DNA of 64,000 nucleotides. Origin: JAHEEL01 sp963836085. GTDB lineage: Bacteria; Actinomycetota; Acidimicrobiia; Spongiisociales; UBA5794. A program made the position numbers and the translations under genes. Below the pieces are notes generated by a model that was not told the DNA's origin, did no database searches, and saw only the letters and a list, made by a program, of their open reading frames with translations. Position 1 is the first letter of the stretch, and each line of letters starts with the position of its first letter. The DNA lies in assembly GCA_963836085.1 (NCBI GenBank), contig CAWIHT010000002.1, forward strand, positions 62,001 to 126,000. Direction: 5' to 3'. Of this stretch, positions 1 to 8,813 are shown piece after piece.

Positions 1-1
1 G

Positions 2-307
2 CTCAAGCGGATCCGCCTTCTCGGCAAGGCGATGTCCGACCGGGGGCTCGAATCTCCTTTCGATCGCTGGATTGCAGGCATCGATCCGGATGCCGAGGAT
101 CCACCGCTCACACAGGTCGACGTCGGAGATCACCTTGTCCGAGCACGGTCCGCCCTCCGGGCCCATCGGACGCAGATCGATCCGAACGGACCCTGGTTCC
201 AGATACCGTCAGAACTGATTCTCTCGGTCTATCCGTACGAGGATTTCGAGCTCATGGCGGCCCGAGACGAGGCGCTTCCCGACGGATTGGGCCTGTTCTC
301 TTCTTAG
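2..307 (+). CDS. C-terminal part of mycothiol S-conjugate amidase / LmbE-family deacetylase (5' end outside window)
   Basis: The reading frame is open from the first bases, so the gene starts upstream of the window. About 101 residues remain. The segment with AHRTQIDP, then GPWFQIP and YPYEDFEL resembles the C-terminal end of the actinobacterial Mca/MshB deacetylases, in which the HxTQxDP and EDFEL-like motifs recur. Those zinc enzymes cleave mycothiol S-conjugates or the GlcNAc-inositol precursor. The N-terminal zinc site is not visible, so Mca and MshB cannot be separated. A mycothiol gene supports an actinobacterial host. Confidence 0.7.
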   Translation, partial: LKRIRLLGKAMSDRGLESPFDRWIAGIDPDAEDPPLTQVDVGDHLVRARSALRAHRTQIDPNGPWFQIPSELILSVYPYEDFELMAARDEALPDGLGLFSS

Positions 308-362
308 GCGAATCGAGAGGTCCCGCCGGTTCGTGGCTCCGGTGTGTTTCAATACGGGGTCT

Positions 363-1682
363 ATGGACCGTCAAAGGGCCGAGCAGCTCCACGCCCTCCT
401 CTCCCAAATCGAACCGGAACTCGCGGAGCCTGCACTGCAGCCACTCGATCGGCTCCTCGCGCGGCCCGAGGCCGGAGACGCCCTGATCGTTGCTGTGGTT
501 GGGGCTTCCGGTGTCGGAAAGTCTCAGATGGTCAACGTCCTCGCCGGCGCCCGCGTCGTAACCGCAGGACCACTCCGGCCGACGACGACAGAGATCGCAA
601 TCTGGGGCGACATCGCCGAGACCTATATCCCCGGAAGGCGGGTCCCCGGGCCCAACCGGCCGGACCGTGTCGTGCTGATCGACACGCCGCCGACCGAGCA
701 CTATCCGGACACGGTGGCAGAGCTCCTTCACCGCGTCGACGCCGTACTCTTCGTGATTTCACCCGAGCGGTATGCCGATGCGATTACCGCCACGCTGCTC
801 GAGACGGTCCGCGAGCGGGGCATACCGACGCGCATTGTGCTCTCGACCGCAGACGCGGGGGCCGATGAACTCGACGCTTTGGTGCGAGATGCCGAGATCA
901 AGTATTCGATGGTCATCGAAGCGATCGTTACCGATGATGCGGGTCCGCTCCGAACCGTCCTGACCGAAATGGTCCATGAGAAGGACTCCATAATCCAGCG
1001 CCGGGATCGGGCCGCCGCTGCCTTCGCCGCGTTCAGGGCCTCCGAGGTGGCCGATGTGCTGGGTGTCGAAGCCGGTGCTGCCCAGATCCTCATCGACCGC
1101 GCCGATGCTGCCTTCGGTCGAGTCGGAATCGACGAGGCCGAACTCGCAGAGGCAGCGGATCTCGAATGGGACGATGCCGTCGTTGCGATCGCCGGATCGG
1201 CACGGGCCGCGACGAATCGGGCCATCGCAGCGTGGACGTCGGAGATCGAGAACGACGATATCGAGGTTCCTGCCGAGCCGATATCCGCCGTTCGCCTTCC
1301 CGAGATCGACACACATCCGATCAACGAGTGGTACCAGGCCATCGGCGATGCAGGCACGCGCGCGGTACGGCGGCGGTGGTTGCATCCCCGCCGCTCCCGA
1401 GCGGTTCGCGATCAGCTCTGGCGGCTGGCGATTGATTTCGCCCGTCGGCCCACGAACCGTGTTCGCAAGGCGGTGAAGGGGCAACTCCCGGACCTTCGCA
1501 TTGAAGGGCGATCGGCGTTTGTGGGGGCCATCCGGGACGCGGGTACGGCACGCATTGACGCGTTCAAGGCGCGGCTCGATCCGCTCGGGGGAGTCTCGCC
1601 GGAGGAGATTCGCGCGGCGGCCGAAGCGCTCATGCTTGACGGGAGCGGTATGCGCGGGTCGGCGGTGGCCGACGATGGGTAG
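363..1682 (+). CDS. P-loop GTPase, dynamin-like group, first of an overlapping pair
   Basis: Protein of 439 residues if the ATG at 363 is used; a GTG at 333 would add ten poorly justified residues. A Walker A motif GASGVGKS lies at about residues 47-54. A switch-I-like PTTT is at 73-76 and a G3-like DTPP at 107-110, where DxxG is usual. No canonical NKxD is present; the corresponding strand ends in STAD, so guanine specificity is not secure. The C-terminal 120 residues are rich in Arg and have no membrane segment. It overlaps the next GTPase gene by 8 nt (ATGGGTAG), which suggests coupled translation and a heteromeric partner. Paired dynamin-like GTPases are known in Actinobacteria (DynA/DynB, IniA/IniC); the link to them is inference. 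Confidence 0.7.
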   Translation: MDRQRAEQLHALLSQIEPELAEPALQPLDRLLARPEAGDALIVAVVGASGVGKSQMVNVLAGARVVTAGPLRPTTTEIAIWGDIAETYIPGRRVPGPNRPDRVVLIDTPPTEHYPDTVAELLHRVDAVLFVISPERYADAITATLLETVRERGIPTRIVLSTADAGADELDALVRDAEIKYSMVIEAIVTDDAGPLRTVLTEMVHEKDSIIQRRDRAAAAFAAFRASEVADVLGVEAGAAQILIDRADAAFGRVGIDEAELAEAADLEWDDAVVAIAGSARAATNRAIAAWTSEIENDDIEVPAEPISAVRLPEIDTHPINEWYQAIGDAGTRAVRRRWLHPRRSRAVRDQLWRLAIDFARRPTNRVRKAVKGQLPDLRIEGRSAFVGAIRDAGTARIDAFKARLDPLGGVSPEEIRAAAEALMLDGSGMRGSAVADDG

Positions 1683-2715
1683 CCTCACCGCCGCACTCGA
1701 CCTGCTGGACCTGGCCGTAGCAAGTTCTCACGGACTCGCGTCGGAGGCCGGTCGTGGAGAGGCAGCGAGCATCGCTGCGGCCGCGAGGAAGCGGCAGGAC
1801 TTCTTCTCGGACGCCATCGTGGTAGCGATTGCCGGCGGGACCGGTTCGGGGAAGTCGAGCCTGCTCAACGCGATTGCCGGGCAGACGATCGCTTCGACCA
1901 GTGCGCTTCGGCCGCACACCAACACCCCCCTCGCGTGGATCCCGGCAGATGAGCCGGCGATCGCGAAGCTCGTGAGCGATCTGGACATCGACAACGTCGT
2001 GGTGCACGACGATGGTCTTGCACTCGCGATCATCGATCTGCCGGACCTCGACAGCGTCGACGACGGCCACCGGACGTTGGTTGAGGCTGTGCTCCCACGT
2101 GTCGATGCCGTGATGTGGGTCTTCGACCCCGTCAAGTATCACGACCCGTCGATTCACGCCGACTTCCTCACGCACCTGGTCACCTACGAGCCGGTGTTCA
2201 CGTTCGTGCTGAACAAGATCGACCGCCTGGACGAGGCTGAGACAGAAGCCGTGTCGACCCACCTTGGTGTGATCCTGTCGATGGATGGATTCCGGGACGC
2301 CACCGTGATCCCGGTCGCAGCCGCACCACCCGGCGAGGGTCCGATCGGGATCGAGGCGCTCATCACGGTGCTGAACGACACGCTCGTTGCGAAGCGCGCG
2401 GATCGCGCAAAGCTGATTGAGGATCTGCTGCAGGCCGGTCGGAAGCTCGCATTCGAGACCGCTGTGTGGAGTGGAACCTCTGAGGATGCCCGCGGCCGCA
2501 TCCAGGGGGCGCTCGGCGATCCGGAGCAGCTCGTCGCCGTACTTGACGACCTTGCGATCAACGGACCGCTGCGTGAGGGAATCATCGCCTCGGATGGCGA
2601 CACCGGCCTGGTTGACGGGCTGCTCCGGCAGCGAGCCGAACTCGCTGCAACCGTGGCCGCCCTCGGTGTCGTATGCGCAGAGCTATCGAACTACGAGTCC
2701 GGAGCGTTGAAATGA
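1675..2715 (+). CDS. P-loop GTPase, dynamin-like group, second of the pair
   Basis: Protein of 346 residues; the ATG at 1675 overlaps the end of the preceding GTPase gene. Unlike its neighbour it has a full GTPase set: GGTGSGKSS at about residues 54-62, a DLPD G3 variant at 121-124 and NKID at 180-183. A helical region follows the G domain. No transmembrane helix is visible. The ATGA overlap with the downstream mscS gene makes a three-gene unit of two GTPases and a mechanosensitive channel, which hints at a membrane-stress or membrane-remodelling role. That role is inference. An Era-like or septin-like function cannot be excluded. Confidence 0.72.
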   Translation: MGSLTAALDLLDLAVASSHGLASEAGRGEAASIAAAARKRQDFFSDAIVVAIAGGTGSGKSSLLNAIAGQTIASTSALRPHTNTPLAWIPADEPAIAKLVSDLDIDNVVVHDDGLALAIIDLPDLDSVDDGHRTLVEAVLPRVDAVMWVFDPVKYHDPSIHADFLTHLVTYEPVFTFVLNKIDRLDEAETEAVSTHLGVILSMDGFRDATVIPVAAAPPGEGPIGIEALITVLNDTLVAKRADRAKLIEDLLQAGRKLAFETAVWSGTSEDARGRIQGALGDPEQLVAVLDDLAINGPLREGIIASDGDTGLVDGLLRQRAELAATVAALGVVCAELSNYESGALK

Positions 2716-3557
2716 CCTTCACTGACGAGATTCTCACCCTCATGTGGCAGACCGCTGTGATCGTGGTGGTCGCAATTGCTGTCTGGCTGATCGGTCGGTG
2801 GCTGATCCGACGGTGGGGCGGTCGACTCCAAGAGCACTTCGAGTCGACCGGCGACTTGGTGAACCGGGCGCGGGCACAGCGGATCGCCACCGTGAGCCGG
2901 CTCGCTTCCGCCGTTCTGGTCATCATCGTGATCGTCGTCGCGATCGTGACGGGCCTCGCCGTGTGGGGAGTCCCGATCGGCCCACTCGTCGCGTCCCTCT
3001 CGGTGGTTGGTATCGCCATCGGAATCGGTGCCCAGGATCTCGTGAAGGACATCATTGCGGGCGTGTTCGTGATCGTTGAGGACCAGTACGCGATCGGTGA
3101 CGTCGTGGAACTGGCCGATGTCTCGGGCAGTGTGGAGGAGATCCGGCTCCGTACGACGGTGCTCCGAGACCTGAACGGCAGCGTGCACCATGTGCCGAAT
3201 GGCGCGGTTCGGGTTGCGACCAACTTGACCTACGAGTACAGCAGGGTGGTTGTCGATCTGTCTGTGGCCTATGAGGAGCCGATTGACCGGGCGATCGAAG
3301 TGATCGGGGATATCGCAGCAGCGTTCGCCGCCGATCCGGAGTGGTCGGCCGCGCTGGTTGATGAACCGAAGGTCCTGGGGGTGGACGCACTCGAGGATTC
3401 AGGCGTGGCGATCCGGCTGCTCTTCGCTACCGATCCCGACCTTCGCTGGCAGGTCAAGCGAGAGTTCCTGAGACGAGCCAAGAACGGACTCGACGCCGAG
3501 GGTATCGAGATCCCGTACCCGCACGTGACCGTCGATCGACGCGACGATCGAACCTGA
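2712..3557 (+). CDS. mscS: MscS-family mechanosensitive ion channel
   Basis: Protein of 281 residues starting at the ATG that overlaps the upstream stop codon (ATGA). TM1 lies at about 12-30 and TM2 at 65-84. A glycine/alanine-rich pore helix with GIAIGIGAQDLVKDIIAG lies around 100-118, the typical TM3 signature. The beta domain with DVVELADVSGSVEEI and the C-terminal alpha/beta domain follow. The length matches small MscS channels such as E. coli MscS (286 aa). It would open under membrane tension to release solutes during hypo-osmotic shock. Confidence 0.93.
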   Translation: MTFTDEILTLMWQTAVIVVVAIAVWLIGRWLIRRWGGRLQEHFESTGDLVNRARAQRIATVSRLASAVLVIIVIVVAIVTGLAVWGVPIGPLVASLSVVGIAIGIGAQDLVKDIIAGVFVIVEDQYAIGDVVELADVSGSVEEIRLRTTVLRDLNGSVHHVPNGAVRVATNLTYEYSRVVVDLSVAYEEPIDRAIEVIGDIAAAFAADPEWSAALVDEPKVLGVDALEDSGVAIRLLFATDPDLRWQVKREFLRRAKNGLDAEGIEIPYPHVTVDRRDDRT

Positions 3558-3560
3558 CGG

Positions 3561-4505
3561 CTATCGCCCGGATTCGGCGCAGCACACTCCCGGGTCGCGG
3601 ACCACGAGCAGGGCGTCGTGGACCGGGGTTATCTCAAGGTGGGAGACGCGGCCGAGATGTTCGCCGTCTGCCTGGAACGGGGTTGCCGGGTCGGCCTCAA
3701 TCGTCATCTTCTCGAACTCCGGAAACACCGGCGCGCCGAGGCGTTCCCCGAGGGGCCGGCGGAGCAGGGCTCGTGCGAAGATCTCCGCAGAGCGATGCAC
3801 CTCGAGATCCTCTGCAACCACAACGGCGAGGCCGTCGACTGGTCCCTGGGTGATATGCAGGGGGACGCGCCCGAAGTAGGTGTAGGGGTGATGCACCTGC
3901 GTGAGCGCGGCGACGCCATCGACCCGCACCCCATCGATGTCGACCCGCAGATTCGCAGGGCGATTGCGCCAATCCCGGAGGAGCGCCGAAATAGCGGACT
4001 CGGCGTAGTGAAGGCCACCGAATTGGAGTTTCGAGTGGGGACGCCGCTCGGCGCGCTCGACGACATCTGCATCAAATCCGACACCGACGGCAAAAGTCGC
4101 GTACTGCACCGTGGTGGTGCCTTCGAACGTGGATTCGATGCGAGCCATCCGGGTCGGGACCGATGGCAGGTTTGCGATCGCTGCCGCCGCCTTGCGCGGT
4201 TTCTTGGGTAGGCCGAAGACCCGGGCGACGACGTTGGTGGTTCCCACCGGGATGATCCCGAGTGCCGCTCTCGTGCCCACGGAACCGTTGGCAGCATGGT
4301 GGACGACGCCGTCCCCGCCCATGGCCGCGACAACGGCGTATCCGTCACCCGCTGCCCGCGATGCAAACTCTCGGGTCTCGCCGGGGCCGTGCGGCCATTC
4401 CGCGTCTACATCGAACGACTCGGAGAGCACTGAGACCACGTCGCGGTACAACGCACCGGTGAAACCGGACGCTGACGGGTTGGTGAGCAGGAGAAGTCGT
4501 CGCAT
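3561..4505 (-). CDS. Diacylglycerol/lipid kinase family protein (DagK catalytic domain)
   Basis: Protein of 314 residues with the DAGK fold. It has an N-terminal NPSASG loop at 9-14, GGDG at 63-66 and PVGTTN at 86-91, which bind nucleotide in YegS/DgkB-like kinases. The C-terminal half is the beta-sandwich lipid-binding domain. It probably phosphorylates diacylglycerol, a sphingoid base or a related lipid at the membrane. It converges on mscS with a 3-nt gap. Its promoter is leaderless: TACCCT lies 7 nt before the ATG. The exact lipid cannot be read from sequence. Confidence 0.88.
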   Translation of the reverse strand: MRRLLLLTNPSASGFTGALYRDVVSVLSESFDVDAEWPHGPGETREFASRAAGDGYAVVAAMGGDGVVHHAANGSVGTRAALGIIPVGTTNVVARVFGLPKKPRKAAAAIANLPSVPTRMARIESTFEGTTTVQYATFAVGVGFDADVVERAERRPHSKLQFGGLHYAESAISALLRDWRNRPANLRVDIDGVRVDGVAALTQVHHPYTYFGRVPLHITQGPVDGLAVVVAEDLEVHRSAEIFARALLRRPLGERLGAPVFPEFEKMTIEADPATPFQADGEHLGRVSHLEITPVHDALLVVRDPGVCCAESGR

Positions 4506-4605
4506 CCCTGGGAGGGTACGGTCGCCGCCGATCTGCCGTCTCCCTGGGCAGCGCGAGTCGAATGAATTGGGCGGGTCGCAAGAAGGCGCGAGGTACCCTC
4601 AACGC
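4506..4605. promoter_or_regulatory. Divergent leaderless promoter region
   Basis: The 100-bp region between two divergent genes carries TACCCT on both strands. On the minus strand it is at 4513-4518, 7 nt before the lipid-kinase ATG. On the plus strand it is at 4594-4599, 6 nt before the phosphoribosyltransferase ATG. Neither start has a Shine-Dalgarno sequence. This matches the actinobacterial -10 hexamer TANNNT placed for leaderless transcripts. Confidence 0.6.
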
Positions 4606-5259
4606 ATGAGGTACCGGAATCGCCAGGAGGCCGGTGAGCGTCTCGCCGCAGCGATCGAGGCCGCCGGCGTGGTCAGCCGAGAGGTGCGGCCGCTTGTGCT
4701 TGGGATACCTCGTGGAGGGGTCCCCGTGGCTGCGGTGGTAGCGGATCGGATCGGCGGAGACCTCGATGTGCTCGTCGCGCAGAAGCTCGGAGCACCGGGC
4801 AATCCGGAGTACGCCATCGGCGCCGTCGCCGAAGACGGCACCGTCATCGTCGACGAAGTCGTCGTGGAAAGGATCGGAATCGACCCGGAGTACGTGGAGG
4901 CTGAGCGCCGCCGTCAGCAGACCGGTGTCGAGCGCAAGACGACGGTTCTCCGGGGCGGTCGGGAACCCCTGCCCCTGGCCGGTCGGGAATGCGTGATCGT
5001 CGACGATGGCGTGGCCACCGGGGCAACCCTCGAAGTCTCACTCAGGCTGGCTGTGAGATCCGGTGCATCCAGGGTGGTAGCTGCCGTCCCGGTCGGCCCG
5101 GCCGAGACGATCGAGCGCCTGCGCGGGATCGTGGACGACGCCATCTGCCCGCTCCAACCCTCTCCGTTCTTCGCTGTTGGATCGTGGTACGACGACTTCA
5201 GCCAAGTGAAAGAGGCGACGGTCGTCGAAGTGCTGGAACGATTCCGGCCGAGCGGCTAG
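4606..5259 (+). CDS. Phosphoribosyltransferase domain protein
   Basis: Protein of 217 residues with the type I PRTase fold. The PRPP-binding loop VIVDDGVATGAT is at about residues 130-141, and the N-terminal PRGGVPVA motif is at 35-42. This is the stand-alone family common beside dienelactone hydrolase genes. The substrate base is unknown. The ATG at 4606 is chosen because a TACCCT hexamer stands 6 nt upstream and homology starts there; the frame is open well upstream but has no family match. The stop overlaps the stop of the convergent response-regulator gene by 4 nt. Confidence 0.87.
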   Translation: MRYRNRQEAGERLAAAIEAAGVVSREVRPLVLGIPRGGVPVAAVVADRIGGDLDVLVAQKLGAPGNPEYAIGAVAEDGTVIVDEVVVERIGIDPEYVEAERRRQQTGVERKTTVLRGGREPLPLAGRECVIVDDGVATGATLEVSLRLAVRSGASRVVAAVPVGPAETIERLRGIVDDAICPLQPSPFFAVGSWYDDFSQVKEATVVEVLERFRPSG

Positions 5260-5645
5260 GCGGTAGGAGCCGTCTGGGCCACGTTGATCAGGGATTCGAT
5301 CGTCTCCCGCAGATCGTCAGGGCGGAACGGCTTCGTCATGAAGGCGTCCGCACCATCCGCCGCGGCACGATCGGCCATCTCCGGTTGGGCGTGAGCGGTG
5401 AGAACGAGGACCTGAACCTCGCTGGTTCGGTCATCGGCGCGGAGACGGGAGAGGACGCCCCACCCGTCGAGTCCGGGGAGACCGATGTCGAGAACGATGA
5501 CGTCCGGCACGGACGACCAGGCTGCCTCGAGGCCCAGCAGACCGTCCTCGGCCGACCGGATCTCAGCCCCGATCGGGCGTAGGCACACGTCGATCAACCG
5601 CCTCACACTGGCGGAGTCCTCGATCACAAGCACAGAGGGCCGCAT
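5256..5645 (-). CDS. Single-domain response regulator (CheY-like receiver)
   Basis: A 129-residue receiver domain with no output domain. It has the acidic pair near E9-D10, phospho-acceptor D53 in VLDIGLPG, T83 in LTAHA and the conserved lysine K105 in TKPF. An in-frame ATG at 5663 would add six residues. Such stand-alone receivers signal by protein contact or sit in phosphorelays. No histidine kinase lies in the window, so the partner is elsewhere. Confidence 0.9.
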   Translation of the reverse strand: MRPSVLVIEDSASVRRLIDVCLRPIGAEIRSAEDGLLGLEAAWSSVPDVIVLDIGLPGLDGWGVLSRLRADDRTSEVQVLVLTAHAQPEMADRAAADGADAFMTKPFRPDDLRETIESLINVAQTAPTA

Positions 5646-5759
5646 GCGAACTCTCATCGGCACGTTTCCACCCCGGCTTGAACAGTCCCTCGGCCCTGGT
5701 GAGTGAGCGATATCGGCCTAGCATCGCGTCCGTAGACATACCGGTCGTCGTCAGGAGAC

Positions 5760-7313
5760 ATGATGTTGCCGCCATACCAGTCACTGACCTACTCGGACTT
5801 CACCGACCAGACTGCCGCCGCTGCGTACCGGCAAGCGCTGGAGCGAGTCGGAGCGGAACTCGGAGTCCACGCGCCACTGGTGATTGGAGGTCGTCACGTC
5901 ACCACGGATGACGTCATTCGCAGCACCGACCCATCCCAGCCCACGCGCGTGGTCGGCACCGCGTCATCGGCAACGAGCGAGCACGCGAAGGAAGCCCTCG
6001 GCGCTGCGTGGAAGGCGTTCCCTGACTGGGCGCGGCGTCCGGCATCGGAGCGGGCGGCACTCGTGCACCGCGTCGGGGATATGATCGCCGACCGGATCTA
6101 CGACTTCGCGGCGTGGCAGACATATGAGGCGGGGAAGAACTGGGCGGAGGCCGAGGCGGATGTCGCCGAAGCGATCGACTTCTGCCGCTATTACGCCCAT
6201 CAGGCTCTCGCGATGGCCGAACCGGTCCCGGTGTCGGACTATCCCGGCGAGAACAACGAATCATGGCTGCAGCCCATCGGTGCCGGTGTGGTGATCCCGC
6301 CGTGGAACTTCCCGCTGGCCATCCTCGTCGGCATGACCCTCGGACCGGTGGCGGCCGGCAACACGGTCGTGCTGAAGCCTGCATCCAACACGCCGCTCGT
6401 CGGCTGGGGATTCATGCAGGTGCTCGAGGAAGCCGGGTTCCCTGACGCCGTCGTCAATTTCCTGCCGGGACCAGGGTCTCGGGTGGGCGACACGCTGGTG
6501 GACGATCCGACCACCCGGTTCATCAACTTCACCGGATCCAAGGAGATCGGACTCCGCATCGCAGAACGCGCCGCGCGGGTGAACGACGGACAGAAGTGGA
6601 TGAAGCGGGCCTACATGGAGATGGGCGGCAAGGACGCCCTGATCATCGACGAGACGGCCGACCTCGATGCTGCAGCCGCTGATGCGGTTCGGTCTGCGTT
6701 CGGGTTCCAGGGGCAGAAGTGCTCGGCCTGCTCCCGTCTGATCGTCGTCGACGCGGTGCACGACGAAGTGGTCGCGAAGGTGCTGGCGCTCGCCGGCGCA
6801 CTGAGCGTTGGCTCGCCGGCCGACAACCACCCGGTTGGACCGGTGATCTCAGACGAGCAATTCGGATCGATCCTCGGCGAGATCGAGAGTGGTACGTCAG
6901 AAGCGACCCTGATCCTTGGAGGACGTCCCGTGTCGCTCGATGGAGGCTTCTACATCGAGCCGACGATCTTCGCCGATGTCGCCCCGGACCAGCGACTGGC
7001 CCAGCATGAGATCTTCGGGCCCGTGCTCTCGGTGATTCGCGTCGCCAACTTCGATGAGGCACTTGCCGTCGCCAACGGCACCGAATATGGCCTGACCGGG
7101 GGATTGCACTCAGCAGACGAGTCGCGGATCGATCGTGCGAGACGCGATTTTCACGTCGGCAATCTCTACATCAATCGCAAGATCACCGGTGCGCTCGTCG
7201 GGATCCAGCCCTTCGGCGGCTTCAACATGTCGGGTTCGAACGCGAAAGCGGGTGGCCCGGACTACCTGCGTCTCTTCATGGAGATGAAATCGGTCGCGCG
7301 AAGGACGACGTAG
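5760..7313 (+). CDS. pruA: L-glutamate gamma-semialdehyde (delta-1-pyrroline-5-carboxylate) dehydrogenase
   Basis: Protein of 517 residues, the usual length of monofunctional P5C dehydrogenases. It oxidises glutamate semialdehyde to glutamate with NAD+ in proline and arginine catabolism. Visible features are PPWNFPL (substrate/NAD region, about 180), catalytic Glu at about 287 in MEMGGKD, and nucleophile Cys at about 321 in GFQGQKCSACSR. The C-terminal PFGGFNMSGSNAK is typical of RocA/PruA. AGGAG stands directly before two successive ATG codons (5760 and 5763). The partner PutA-type proline dehydrogenase is not in the window. Confidence 0.93.
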   Translation: MMLPPYQSLTYSDFTDQTAAAAYRQALERVGAELGVHAPLVIGGRHVTTDDVIRSTDPSQPTRVVGTASSATSEHAKEALGAAWKAFPDWARRPASERAALVHRVGDMIADRIYDFAAWQTYEAGKNWAEAEADVAEAIDFCRYYAHQALAMAEPVPVSDYPGENNESWLQPIGAGVVIPPWNFPLAILVGMTLGPVAAGNTVVLKPASNTPLVGWGFMQVLEEAGFPDAVVNFLPGPGSRVGDTLVDDPTTRFINFTGSKEIGLRIAERAARVNDGQKWMKRAYMEMGGKDALIIDETADLDAAAADAVRSAFGFQGQKCSACSRLIVVDAVHDEVVAKVLALAGALSVGSPADNHPVGPVISDEQFGSILGEIESGTSEATLILGGRPVSLDGGFYIEPTIFADVAPDQRLAQHEIFGPVLSVIRVANFDEALAVANGTEYGLTGGLHSADESRIDRARRDFHVGNLYINRKITGALVGIQPFGGFNMSGSNAKAGGPDYLRLFMEMKSVARRTT

Positions 7314-7319
7314 CGGGGT

Positions 7320-8237
7320 CTACTCCACCTCGTAGGGAAGTCGGTCGACGACGTTACCGAGTCGGTCGCGAAGAATGATGGTGTTGGAAGCCGGGGACCA
7401 CACCGGGGTCTCAGAACACCAGTAGAGCGTATCTCCCGAGACATTTCCACATCCGGTGACGACGCTGAGCGTTCCTCCGGCCGCGACCGTTGTGCCTCCC
7501 GGGAACTCGAGGTACCGATCCCCGGTCTCGTTCCTGACGAGCCAGCCACTCATATCGACTGAGGTATAGGACTGGTTCACGATCTCGAACTGCTCGTCGG
7601 TGAGGTCTACGTCGCCGGTGCCGGTTGGCGTGAGCGAGATCTCGGTGAGGCGGAGTTGGGGGCGGTCGGGGGTGACGCCATCGTCGGCGTGGCCACAGAC
7701 GAATGTTCCCCAGAGGCCCTTGCCGGAGGCGTAGGCACGATCGCCACGGGCAAGGAAGTCGTCCTGCTGTACATGGCCGCTATGAATCGGGATCACCGCA
7801 CCGGATGAGATGAGTTCTGCGTTGACGTGCATCGGTGGCGAACTCTCGATGATGACGTAGCGCAGCGCCCGACCGGAATCGTCGACATCCGGGCCGTCTG
7901 AGGCCAGTACGACGGTCTGCCCGGTCACCATGGCCGAGAGTTCCGTGCGTGCCTCGGCCCCGTAGCAGTCCTCGGCATCCGGGGCATTGACGCCGATGAG
8001 GCGAATCTCGATCCGCTGTCCGTTCACCACCGCTTGCAGGGTGTCTCCGTCGACGACGCCGTCGACCGTTCCTCGCTCGATGTCCTCGGCTGGGGGCAGC
8101 GTGACCTCGGTGGTCGTTGACGAAGTGTCTTCGACCGGCAAGGTCGAGGATTCTCCGGCTGAGTCGATCTCCGGTCCTGAGGTGCACGCGCCGAGCACAA
8201 TCGCGAGGCAGAACACGGTGGCGGCGATGGGTCTCAT
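7320..8237 (-). CDS. Lipoprotein with thermonuclease (SNase) domain and lamin-tail domain
   Basis: Protein of 305 residues from the ATG at 8237; a TTG at 8246 is an alternative. A lipoprotein signal ends in LGAC with lipidated Cys at about 18. A Ser/Thr-rich linker follows. The SNase domain spans about 50-190, with DGDTLQAVVNGQ, the IRLIGVNAPD core and a GKGLWG end. From about 200 to the C-terminus lies a lamin-tail (LTD) beta sandwich with LTEISLTPTG and DMSGWLVRN. It is predicted to act on extracellular DNA at the outer face of the membrane. It converges on pruA with a 6-nt gap. Confidence 0.85.
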   Translation of the reverse strand: MRPIAATVFCLAIVLGACTSGPEIDSAGESSTLPVEDTSSTTTEVTLPPAEDIERGTVDGVVDGDTLQAVVNGQRIEIRLIGVNAPDAEDCYGAEARTELSAMVTGQTVVLASDGPDVDDSGRALRYVIIESSPPMHVNAELISSGAVIPIHSGHVQQDDFLARGDRAYASGKGLWGTFVCGHADDGVTPDRPQLRLTEISLTPTGTGDVDLTDEQFEIVNQSYTSVDMSGWLVRNETGDRYLEFPGGTTVAAGGTLSVVTGCGNVSGDTLYWCSETPVWSPASNTIILRDRLGNVVDRLPYEVE

Positions 8238-8354
8238 GGTGACCAATACGGTACCGGTCGCCTCGATTTGCGCATGGCAATCGAAACGAGGGACGGATCA
8301 TCCACGGGTGAGCCCGGGGAACCTACCCTGAGGCCACCGAGCAGAGGAGTTGCG

Positions 8355-8813
8355 ATGCAGATCATTCCGGCCGAGAGCCTTGTTGAACATGTCGGCGAGG
8401 AGTCCGGTGTTTCGGACTGGATCACGATCGACCAGGAACGCATCAACACATTTGCCGATGCGACGATGGATCACCAATTCATCCATGTCGATCCCGAGGC
8501 GGCCGCTCAGACACCGTTCGGATCGACGATTGCCCACGGCTTCCTGACGCTCTCCCTGACCACCCCCATGCTGATGGAGGCGATGGTCGCCCCCGACCGG
8601 ATGGTCATGGTGGTCAACTACGGCACCGACAAGGTGCGGTTCATCGAGCCGGTAAAGGTCGGGAGTCGGGTTCGTGGTCGCACCCGACTCGTCGATGTCA
8701 CGGAGAAGGGGGACGGGCGCTGGCTCGTCAAGAACGAAGTGACGGTTGAGATCGAAGGCGTCGATCGGCCCGCGCTCATCGTCGAGGCGCTGACCCTGTT
8801 CTTCACCGCATGA
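8355..8813 (+). CDS. MaoC-like (R)-specific enoyl-CoA hydratase / hotdog dehydratase
   Basis: A 152-residue single-hotdog protein with the hydratase motif DHQFIHVDPEAA, catalytic D39 and H44, then STIAHGFLTLSL. This family hydrates trans-2-enoyl-CoA to (R)-3-hydroxyacyl-CoA or dehydrates in reverse. Start at the ATG at 8355, 7 nt after AGGAG. It overlaps the downstream hydrolase by ATGA. A -10-like TACCCT lies near 8325. Confidence 0.88.
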   Translation: MQIIPAESLVEHVGEESGVSDWITIDQERINTFADATMDHQFIHVDPEAAAQTPFGSTIAHGFLTLSLTTPMLMEAMVAPDRMVMVVNYGTDKVRFIEPVKVGSRVRGRTRLVDVTEKGDGRWLVKNEVTVEIEGVDRPALIVEALTLFFTA

